A stretch of 64,000 bases of DNA, taken from the NCBI GenBank assembly GCA_025617745.1, contig CM046868.1:23613608-23677607 (forward strand), read 5' to 3'. The notes under the pieces were generated by a model. The model saw nothing but the letters and a program-made list of their open reading frames with translations. It did not search any database and was not told where the DNA came from. Below, piece after piece: positions 23,801 to 36,327 of this stretch (the first letter of the stretch is position 1; each line of letters starts with the position of its first letter). The stretch comes from Heliocidaris erythrogramma (taxonomy: Eukaryota; Echinodermata; Echinoidea; Camarodonta; Echinometridae). The position numbers were made by a program, and so were the translations under genes.

Positions 23801-26800
23801 ATATCGTGTCAGCTGACTTCCCCCAAACCAGTTTCTTTATACGATGTTGTAGTCCATTCTGTGCGCTCCTTTCATTGTACAATAATTCTGTATATGACGT
23901 TTCTTTGTGCGAATCTTGTATAACTTTTTGTAGTCTGAACAGGCTAGTTGAGAGTTTCAGAATGCGAGCCTGCCACTGTGGAAGTAATCAAGAGATGAAA
24001 GGAATTAGGGCTTGAAATGCAAGTATCTATGATGTTAATGATAGCATAAGCAATATATCCCTAGGGATTTCTTTCACGGAAAATCAATTTGGATTAACAG
24101 ATCGTTTTTTGTGCCATTGGTGCCGATACACACCGGGTGAAGGACCTCGTTTTTGTTTATAGTTATGTAGAAATTGATTTTATTAACTCACCTGAGCCTA
24201 TGGCTCGAGTGAGCTATTGCGATGGAAATTTGTCCGTCGTCCGTCGTGCGTCGTCCGTCGTGCGTCGTCCGTCGTGCGTCGTCCGTCGTCCGTTAACTTT
24301 TTACATTTTCATCTTCTTCTCCAAAACCCACGATCGGATTTCAACCAAACTTGGTAGGAATCATCCTTAGGGGTAGGGGACCCAAAGTTGCTAAAATGGT
24401 ACATGTGGCCCCCAGGGGGGCCCAGGGGGAGGGCCCCCAATTGTAAAAGCTATGTAAATTTCAAACATCATCTTCTCCAGAACCAGGCATAGCTCAGACT
24501 TGGTATTTTGTATGGAGATACCTCTATAGATGAAGAATGAATGTTGTTCATGAAATTTCTCTGAGTGGCCCTATAGGGGCCCTGTGGGGGTAACATACTG
24601 GAGGGGGGGGGGGGGGGGGGCGGGCGCTGCCAGGCAAAATGTACATTCTGATCTTCTTCTCCAAAACACATGATCGGAATTCAACCAAACTTGGTAGGAA
24701 TCATCCTTAGGGGTAGGGGACCCAGAGTTGCTAAAATGGTACATGTGGCCCCCAAGGGGGCCCAGGGGGAGGGCCCCCAATTGTAAAAGCTATGTAAATT
24801 TCAAACATCTCCAGAACCAGGAATAGCTCAGACTTGGTGTTGTGTATGGAGATTTTTTTCTGGGTGGCCCTATAGGGGGTCTGTGGGGGTAACATACTGG
24901 AGGGGGGGGGGGGGTGGGGCAAGTTGTCCGCCATCCATAAACTTTTTACATTTTCAGCTTCTTCTCCAAAACCCATGATTGGAATTTAACTGAACTTGGT
25001 AGGAAGCTCAGACTTGGTATTGTGTATATAGATACCTCTATAGATGAAGAATGAAAGTTGTTCATGTGCTAGAAAGAACATGCACCAGATGTGAATTGAT
25101 CCACCTCAGGTGAGCGTCGTGCCCCCTGGGGCTCTTGTTTCTTTTAGTTTTGAAGTTGAGCAAGATATGCTAATCATGAATAAGACATTCTTATTAGTCA
25201 CATCAGAGAGAAAAAGAGAGAGAGAGAGATAAAGAGAAAGGGAGAGTGAAAGAGAGAGAAGGATGGGGTGGAGAGAGAGAGAGACAAAGAGAGAGAGAGA
25301 AAGTGAGGGGTATAGATTTAGATACAGCTATAGAATTGAGCTTGGAGACAAGTTTCTGGTATTGTGACTTAGTTATTATTACATTCACCAAATATTCAAA
25401 TGAAAACAGGAGAGAAAATGATAAAATGAACAAAAGAGAGTATAATATTAAAAAAAGGAAGGAAAATGGTGGGAAAGGGGAAACAATAGCCTGCATATAG
25501 AGTACCGAAGTGTGATCCGAAATTTTGATTTTTGTATTTCAGTATTTTTATGACCATATTTAGGTAGAGCATGATGGAAAACGTTCACACATCAAATTTG
25601 ACATGAATCAGTTCATGGTGGCCCAAGGTATGGCTATATGAATATCTAATTAGCCCCATTGAAGTCAGTGTAAATTGGCCTGGTTCTTAACAGTTTAGAA
25701 CCAGGCCAACTTAACACTGACTTCAATTGGGCTAAGGAGGTATTCATGCGACCCTATCTCGGGGCCCAATGAGCCAATTGCCATAAAATTTGGGATCTGG
25801 ATGTTTTTCACCATGTTCCTTTGAGATATGGTATAAAAAATGTCAAAATGAAAAAATAGCTTTTTGTGACGTCATCACTTCGGTACTCTATAACTGAATT
25901 AAGAAATTGATATACAGTAGGATAGATGAATTAGTGACACTTTTTAGCTCAGATATCATGAATCCTGCTCTCTGAGAATGTGTTAACATCTACTACTGAT
26001 TATACTGTACCATCAATGCATAGCATTTTGTTCATTCATGAATTGATACTCTAGCCCAGTAGACTTGCTATAAGGTAGCGAAACGAAACGTCGTGGTGGG
26101 TAATAATGTGGGAAAAGGCACATGACAAAGCTATTCAAAATCAAAATTTTATTCTACATATATATATATATATATACAAAAGTCAATGATGAATAAGACA
26201 ACCGTTATATATATATATATAGGCAGAACCTATATATATATATATAGGTTATATATAGGCAGAACCAAAATATTAGGATGTAGAATGAGTATTTACCTCT
26301 TTGAACACTTTGAAGCAAAATAATATGAAGACTTTCATTCAGATACATGTATGTCTGATTCTAATTTTAGAAGCATGTGCAGACAAAACTGGCAGTTTTC
26401 CTCTTTCCGTATTTCCTGCGTCTTTATGTGCCATTGCATTTTGCTATTAAGCTATACCTAATGTTCACATACAATATAGGCAACATGTATGTATACATAC
26501 AGTATATAATTAAGGTTTTCTTCATGCATTTGCTCTTTCATTCGGTTATGTAAGAAGATAATAACAGATGGGGGAAATTCTTCCATTTTATGTTATATGG
26601 GAAACATAGAATGATCTGTTTGTCAGAAGGGTATGATACACAATGAATTATAATGATTCATGATTCAAAAACAATTATAATGTGGTTAGTAACTGTATTC
26701 TCTTTTCAAAATGATAGTATGTAATGTACAATAGCTTCTTTGAAAGCTACCGAAGCTATACAAGAAATGTTCATGTATTTTAAAAGCTTTGTATATTGTA

Positions 26801-29800
26801 AATCTGCCCTTTTAATGCCTTAACAAACACAGCTTCTGTAGGATTTCCAAAATTATTTTATCAGTCAAAATGAGAGTACAAGTATTCAGCTCTCGATGTG
26901 AGTTATGGGAAAACAGGTTTATGACATGAATAGTATTTTCACAACGGAAGCTAACGTGTAATTTACTTCTACAGTTTTCTCATGGTGTTGATGCTGTGCC
27001 TTATGTTCATTAAGGGAATCAGATCGCCTTCCACTTCAGTGATATGCATCACAATAATCAATATCTCTCTCATGCCTGAAGGTCCGTTGCGGACAAGGCC
27101 ACAGTAAAATACTGTATTTTCTTCTTGTTTGACGGGAGAAAATACCCGCGACAAGAAACTCTAGCGGACACTTAATTGGTTTTGCACCATCCTGATGGGG
27201 GAGAGTAGCAGTGCATAACGCATCGGAACGGATCTAGCAATTCTCTGACTGTACCAATTCCACGTTACGTGAGTGTGTTCAACTGAAGCGTTGGAATTGG
27301 GCTGCATGCTCCTGATGTATGCGCACATGAAGAGTAATGAAGTGAGTCATCGTCATGGCGATTTGGGGAGTGTAGGAGACAGAGGAGGAAGAGGGTGAAT
27401 AACTGGTTTTAGAGGAAGAGGTAGAATTGTTGTTGACGGAAAGGGACATCCTTATGGGAGATGCCGAGGTGATTTAGAATCACTTGGTTAAGTGATTCAA
27501 GAGTGTAGAGGTGAAGAGAGAAGGGGGGTAGAGAAGAGGCATACTGTGCTGGGGATGGGAGGATTTTCTGTAGCTCCAAGGTAGTCTGCTTGGCAATGTT
27601 CTGACTTATGCACTTGCCACATTAAAAAAATATTTCCTCCTATTTCAGTATGCAGAGCTGCCAGTTCTCGGGTAAAGCCTGAATTCAGGTCGTAGCAATA
27701 CATTTTCAGGCCATATTTCAGGCTTTTTTCTGTACAAACTAGATCATTGTTGATGATTTTCAGGCCAGCTCATGAATTCTAATTGGCAACCCTGCACATA
27801 GAATTATGATTGTCATTCTCTGTCCCTGTTTGTTCTATTTTGTGCCACCCACCCCCCCCCCCAATTCTTGCAATGGTATTTCATTTGATCATCATTTTTT
27901 CATCTATGTAAATCATTTCGTGACATGACTCTCTATAGGTTGATTTGGTATCCTCGTAGGCGTTCGCATTGCAAGACTGCTTTTGAATCCCCTGGGAAAT
28001 ACAGCAGTTATTTAGAATATCGTCTGTTTGGGGCCAGAAGGGCATTAACTCTGTACAAATGATGGGACTTAACACCCTTCTGGCTCCAAACAGAGGATAT
28101 GTGGGAGACAGAAAAGGTTCAAAGATACATCCAGGCTACCCACCAAGTTTTAGATTTTGGCTCTGTTTCATAAAACTTGTTATCAATAACAACTGCCCCA
28201 TTTCTATGACAAATTTGCTCTCAGCCAATCAGATTCAAGGATTTCAGTAGCTTATAACAATTATTGTAATATGTTATTGATAACAAGTTTTATGAAACGG
28301 GGCCCAGTTTGTGCTTTGTATTATCGTTCAAATGTTCATTAAAAATCCCCCAAACCACAGCAAGTCTTGGAAAAAATAAGAAGATTTCACAATTTAAGCC
28401 ATCATAAATATAGCTGGAAAAAGACAAAAACAACCAAATGCAAGTGTTAAGAACCAGCTTGTACAGCCCCTTCAAAATTGCTTATCTCCTACCGAATGAT
28501 TGTAAGATATAATAACAAAAAATATATTCATGAGTTATATCATCCTTAAACTTCAAACAGTATTAAGTCTGATAGCCTAGTAACAAATTTTGAGCAACTT
28601 CACAGAAAAATTAGGCAGGCAAAAAACCTTTCAGTATGTAAAAACATTCCTTTATACCGTGCAGGGATAATGCAAGGATATTATGTTAGGAGGAAGGATG
28701 AAAAATGGAGTTTGATCAATTTTTATCCTTTTATACATACAGAGATACAGAGATGCATATTGCTGCTTGATATTGGAATATAATTTGACAACTGTAGGAT
28801 GTAAACAGACATCCCTTTCACAGAGGATCCAAAAGAATTCTGATCATTCAATTTACTTGCACAAGCTGACGTCAACCAAAAATTAGAGCCCATCACAAAC
28901 GACAAGTTCACTTACTGCGTAGAGATGACTGCTAATATCTCTACTTTGTTTGATGCTGGATGCTGCCTTGTATTAAGTATGCAGATATATTATTTTGGCT
29001 TGACAAAATGACCAGGATTTAACCTTAACTTATATGTAACATTGTCTTTAAGTTTACCCAATCTGAAAAATATCTTCTTTTGTCTCGGGTTATCTAAAGC
29101 CCACCGCATACTATACAATCGGTCTGCAATCCGATTTCGGAAGAAAATATTATAGCATTTGATATAAACATTTGAACATGTAAAATATTTTTGATTAAGG
29201 TTCTAAATAGTCGTAGAGATTGTAAAATCGAAATTACGGCCGATTGCGAGCCTTCTAGTCAGAGGAAAGGCCGAATCGGCTCCGATTCATAGTGATGTCA
29301 GAGCAGTCCTACAATTGTCTACGATATTAAACTGAATTGGCCCTCTTTCCGGGTATAAGGCATACAGCCCACCAAAATCCTATGTTAAGGTATTAATATT
29401 ATTAGTTTAATATTATTGTTCAGAACCTGAATCAGTTAGATTTTATTTGTTGAAATGCCCATATTTAATGCTATTGGGATTTATTTCCAAAATGGTATCG
29501 CAGTCGATCTTAAGGTGTGCGGTGGGCTTAACACATGCTCTGGCCAACTTTACTCTGGGCTTTATTTCATCAAAAGTAAAGAATTTAGGTTAGGGTTGTA
29601 ATAGGATTTTACATTAAATTTTGATTTAAGGTTTGGTTTAATACTGGATCCAAGGTTGAAGTTGAGAATTGGGATAGTGTAGGATATATATACTTATACA
29701 GCCCTGGAAAAAATTATTAGACCAAGCTTCTGTAATAAAGCTACTATAATATGCATTCAAACTAATGACAATGAATTGTCTTTGTAATTCATTGAATGAA

Positions 29801-32800
29801 TAATACAAATTCCAGCAATTGTACCTTGCTTTTATGATATTTTATTTCCTTCTTACCACAAATATAACACTTTAAGTAACCATTCTTGATCTAATAATTT
29901 TTTTCCATGGCTGTATATGCAATGTTATCTATCTATTTTACATTTCATACGTTGATTTTATTTGTTGCCGTTTTAAAAAAATATTTTAAATATTTTTTTT
30001 TCTCATTACATTAGAAGAAATTGTGTTTGTAATTGACTTGGCAGGCAAGATGTTTGAGCATATCTATGTTCAGTACATATCTAATGTAACCTTGGTTTTA
30101 ATTCCTTTGTGAAAGAACTTTTTATGGGAATCATTTTCCAATATCCTGCAATAACCATGCTAAAATGAATAAAATTGAGTTGATCTTTTGGATGACCTTG
30201 CGAAGCCCATGAAAACAATGTGTATTGCATTTATTACATGTGTGCAATAATCTACCACAGTGGGAGAAGATAAAATGAAATAGTGAAATGTATTCATCCT
30301 CTCTGACATAAACAAAATAACTTGATGCAGAATTAATTACTACTCAAGGATTTTGTGTTGTTGACCAAGGCGGCATCCCTGCAATATGATGTAAAAAATA
30401 GGAAGTGACATTGCATGTTAAATCATATTTCGCATTGAATCAAAAGACAGACAAGGTATGTGAAAGGGCCTAATTGAATATCGATTATACTTTCAGTTGA
30501 ACTAATTTGTACATTGAAAAAAAAATATTACACTGATGACGGACATTGGAATAATTTGCACATGGACAGAACTTTTGAAATACGTTCATCTTGTATAAAT
30601 TGTAACATTCAAACCAACACCACCAATAACCAAATAACATTCAAATTAGATTTTGCCCACTTATGTACACAATCTTAGTGAATATGTGTTATATCAGTAC
30701 TGTTGCCATGGCAATTCATTATCCACAGAAAAGAACATACAAGATGGAGAGATGGGGGTGTACATACACTCTCGGTGAAGTTCAAGAATCGATTCCATTG
30801 TCCTAAGTATACTCTTTTTCGGCAAATGATGAAATCCCATGGTTCACAGAACACATTGTGACTGACTGCTTGTGCTCTAGGAAAATGATAGAAAAGTGGG
30901 AAATGAAATGAATCGGTCGGGTGGATGACAATAGGCACGACAAGCTTGGCCTTGCTCGAGGAAATGTCAACAGTCAGTGAATTTCAATCACTGGAAATGT
31001 CACAGACGGTGGTGATCTCTAAGCTTGAGGTTTTAACCCGCTCGGCCCATGGCTGTAGGGGTTTGATGATACAGAAAATCATGAGGGGTAAATATGTTTA
31101 GCTTTTACAGTTCTTTAAACAAAAATTTTGATTGAACTATGCACTTTGTTTCAATGGACTTTTACTATCATACATGTACATTATACATTACATAATTATA
31201 GTACTTATTTCTATACTGCCCCCTTTTTTTTTTTTTTTACTATACATCCCTTTTTTTTTTTTTTTTTACTATACATCCCTTTTTTTTTTTTTTTACTATA
31301 CATGCATACGAAACAAATTTTTCCTCATATGGATACAAAACAACCTGAAACCAACCTGAGCTTTTTTCAGCTATGTTGTATGAGAGGATATATGAAGAAG
31401 AATATTACCAATGTGCATTATTATATTATATTCATTTCCTCATTTCCTCAAATAAGTGATTTCGTAATTAGGATTTGCACATGAGCAGATAAAGGTCATT
31501 TGATATAAACTGGCATGTTCGTTTAAAATTCACTGAGATAAGCTACGACTGTTATGTGATGATTATTCATATATTCATTTAATTATACTTTTCATTAAAT
31601 CCACTGAAAAGCAACAGTGTTCATTGATGGTTGGTATTTGACAGTCTGCCAAATGATAGCCAACTTGCAAACAATGCGCTTTCCCAATTGTTCATTGACG
31701 TGCTATTCTAGTCACCTGGTCTACGATGTCATTCTTTCATAGAGTTTGAATTCTGTAGGTTGCTATGTCGGGCAAGCTTACGTCTTATCTTTCTTCGAAA
31801 AGATGCCTATCCTAATGAAAAAAGGGAAAGGTCATTTGCGAAAAGTTGCTCATGGGCCGATTACGAAATCGCTTATTAAAGGGGGAAAAATGGTAGTAAA
31901 AGACTCTTTTTAAATCAGATCTCATTCTAGTAAAAGTGCCCTAGGTCTGCACGTATTTTCTGATTTTACCTGGGATTATATTGTCTGGTAAGGGTCAGAA
32001 TCATATTAACTTTATATTTATATGAATAATAATATAGTGTTACTGTTACATAGAATTAACACCCTACTGAATCTCACAGACAATATGCTTAAAATTCGAA
32101 TTAGAAATATGTCATTAGTAATCACCCATTGTTCAAGGCTTTTATTGACACAATTGAGTGAATCGTTGGCTGGACTAATCGAATATCCATTACATGCGAG
32201 GATTCGTGTGGCCGTTTCCTGTGTAATTGTCACTTATTTCATGCCACGTACACCTCGCCATCAATATTAATGCCATAATAAATGGTGAGCGGGATTAATT
32301 TGTTATTGACGGGGGAATAAGTGAGTGTTGTGCTATATGGTATTAGATAGCAGCTAGACTGTGACCATGGCTATTAATTGGCTTGAACGTAGAATGTCGA
32401 ACAAATATTTCAACTATACACAGATATTAACTAATAAGGGCATATTTATGTAAAACATTCATTTTTAATTAATTTTTTTATGGTGAAAATATTGCTTGAC
32501 ATTATGATAATGAATGATTAAGGATATTTTTTAGAGTTTTTTTAAGTAAGAGTACTAGTGAAAAGAAGCAGTTAGGATGAGGAAGAAGACACAGATGAAG
32601 AAAACAAATGAGGGGAAGATTTCTGAAAAAATTAATCAAAATAGGAAGAAGATTATAAAGGAGTAGAAAAAGGAGAAAATGAATAGGAGATAGAGGGAAG
32701 GAAATGAAGTAGGACAGAATAAGAATAGCTAAAGAAGGAGATACCATAGTAACAGCAAATCATGGGCAATTTCCAGCTTTTTTTTCGGTGCTGTATAATA

Positions 32801-35800
32801 TGTTACCAGCTAAATCTAAGATTTTTGTATATATCTGATGAATATATTATGTTTATAGCTCTACTAGTGCTTGGACCAGTACGAATATGAAGTAAAATAT
32901 TACTTATATGTAGTGATTTTATGTTCAAAATTGCATAGTACTTAGGGAAAATGAAAAAAAAATAACTTGGACTTTCCATAGTACATTTATAAGATATTTG
33001 AATTTTCATTTATTTTTTAAGAGATATGAAATAAAATGAATTGAATTGAACTGAATAAGTGCAGAAGTCAGGTGAAACGGAATAGTCAAGAATTCAAAGT
33101 GAGACCAGCACTATTTCTACTATAGAGCATGAGATGACTGGGCCCATCTGTAACTGTACGAGTGCGAGGGAAGGACGACAAACATGCCCCCTAGCCATTT
33201 AATCAGAATGAAAAGCTGTTCATAATGAGAAAATCAAATTTGCTCAGTGAATCACACTCCGTTCAGAGATCCAACACTCAAGAAGGATAAAAAAAAAATC
33301 ATATTCCTCAAACGCCTCTTGCATACAAGATCATTTTGAGGGAGTAGAGGAGAGTAAAGATGCTAGGTGCAGCTGATAATCGTTGTAGATTTACAAATGA
33401 TTTGATAAATTTATAGGAGAAATTCTATCAGAGCTCTCTCGAAATGAGAGATGTAGAAAGATAAGAGAAAAATGATAATATGTTAAAGATAAAGTTCCTG
33501 CAAAGGCACAATTTATGCCCTGATTTAGTCAATTTTTATTTTACGGTTACTCATCCATCAACCCCCCCCCCCTTCACCCTCATATTCGTTACTGGAAAAT
33601 GAAAATATGTAGAAAGACATAGGATAATTGTTTTTGATCAAAGTAAATATGTAGAGGGACTGATAGACACAGTAATAAGGGTATAGGAAAAATACCCCTA
33701 CTAGTACAAGTTTTGTTTGTGTTGTAAGAGCCCTGGTGAGAAAAGAATACAAGAAAGTTGTCGCAAGGAAATCAAACCCTCCCCGCCCCCCCCCCCCCTT
33801 TTGTGGACCAAATTCAATTTTACACTGATTTTTAGACAGGCTGTATTGATAAAAGCAGAATTCTGAATGACATCATATTCGTTAAGGCTAATTAACTTTT
33901 GGGTAGAAATTTCTTTGATTTATAAGACACATGATATCATAATGTATCCATTTCAATTTTTCTACCACTTTGTTACCACTTATCTGTAGCATTCCTTGCC
34001 ATGTTGGTCTCACAGATTTTAAAAAGTAGTTGATTTTTCATGAATGTCTGATGTATTTATCTGTACCCCTGTCATTGGGTATGCAACTCATGCTTGCAAG
34101 TTCATTCCAGGATATTGCTTAAAGACCAAGATATAATCCATTTCTTTGATGGATTTTGAACAAAATCACAATTTCTATATCAGTTCAATTGAAAATTGAT
34201 TTTTATGGAGACTGTGGAATGAAGATAACTGGTTCAGTATATGGTACCCCATCAGGGTATCATCCAAAAGAATTATAGAATGCTCATCTTTTATCTCTCC
34301 TTTTTGGGTGTCTATTTTTCTCTGTTTTTCATGAGATACTACCTTTGATTAAGGAAGAAATGATTGAGAAGAAGTCAGTTTGGGGCAGAGTAAATAAGAA
34401 GCAATTTATGAAATGAATTCTGTCAGCAGCCAGCCGGCTCGGTGACAGCCAAATTGTTGCCAATTTGATTGCCCTGATCAATACCCAAACTCTCAACGGC
34501 ACGGTGTTATTCTTGCAATTCCATTCGATTGCTCTCATTGACGAAGACAGATGAAAACGTGATTGCGCCTGCATGCAGTTTGCCTACCCCGAGACTTATA
34601 AATTAATTAATGAATTCTCAGAGCATCTTTTAAGAGAAGGGTGGGATAGGCATGGATCTTTATGGGGCTTTATATTAACTTTCCAGATCATGATTCTCTG
34701 TGCTGGTATTCTTATGTTTTTAAACAGGCAAAAAAGGTCACACTCCTAGGGCACGGGCCTAAGAGCAAAAGTTTTGTTTGGTCGTTACCATGCTTTCTAA
34801 TATTACGCTATCATCAGACATGACCTTTATTATCTGACGCAGCTCATTTCGCCGTATTGCATTGAGAAAAAAAATCTGGGCCATTTATTGATGATGGATA
34901 TATTCATTCACCCCATGCAACAGATGATTTCCTAGCTTTGATTGCACAGAAAGCTGTCGAAGGAAATTGTTGAAAGTGATAACAAGAGAAATAGAAAGTG
35001 CAAAAATAGGAAAAGAGGAATAGGTTTGCTGTCATGAGTGATTTGCAAAAAGTTATAAACTTTGTATGCAGATGAATGGACATGCATGTATATTGTCAGT
35101 AAATTGCTGATAACAATGTATAGAGGTATCAATAAATTGATGGATTTTTTTCTTGTCACTTTGTTCAATTCCGTAAAGTAAGTTTAGGGCATATATTGAT
35201 TAAAGACAGGAGAGAAGTGATAAATGTGTTTTAAGAATAGATGATTTGGGAGTATAAGAATAAAAGCATGACAAAAGAAAAGAAAAGAAAAGTAGTATGA
35301 TTGAATGGTGAAAAAGAATATGAGGTCAAAGAAATTCCAACAAAAGCAAAAATAGTTCACATATAAACAGAATTAACTACAATATGCGTGCCAGAGATTA
35401 AGGATAAATTTTGTCACAGAATTACAGATTATAAAAAAGATTATAGAGAAAATTCTAGCAACAAAAAAATAATGAAAAATAAAGGAAAAAGTGAAAAAGA
35501 AATAAAAATCCTGCCCCAGTTCAGCATACAAATGATTTTGGATTCAAATCAAATAAGCATGTCTGATAGAGAGCTAAGCTAGGTCACGGTCATATACAAA
35601 TATTGATGTGATAAAGGAAATGAAGATTGCGCATATCTTATTTAAAGACACTCGGTCTATTGGATATTGATTCAGCACTACAACATGGGGCACACACTTT
35701 GTAAACATGGCACCAGAAATGCTATGAAATAAGAAGTAAGAAAATAAAAAGTAAAGACTGTCTCTATAAAGAAATATAATTGAGGATGAAGAAATGTAGG

Positions 35801-36147
35801 AGCATTTCCTCTTGTGTTTGTACACGAAAATGATTGTGCTAATAGTTATTTGTTATACATGATATATGATTCATGCTCTGTCTGTGGTTGTAGGGTCCCC
35901 AGGAAAAAAAGTGTTGATTCATTGACGATGAGGCCCATGTAGATTTTTTAATAAAAATCATTTCGAATTCGATAAAGTCAAATATCTGATTAAAAGAGAG
36001 AAGGGTTATACACCAAGAAGAGTTTGGTGAAAAAAGTCTTGTACGGGCCACCTGTATTCCTTCTTTGTCTGATGCAGAGGAGTAAACCTCTCGCAATCCC
36101 AATCTTGCACTCTTTAAGAAGACACCATCACCACCACCACCACCACC

Positions 36148-36205
<58 letters not shown>

Positions 36206-36293
36206 GCATCATCATCGTTATCATCATCATCATCATGACATCACCATCACCATCACCATCACCATCACCATCATCATCATTATCATCATCATT

Positions 36294-36327
<34 letters not shown>

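Noticed and set aside
24462-24976. Antisense Pro-rich frames
   Set aside because: Arise from G runs inside the CGTC-type composite element.
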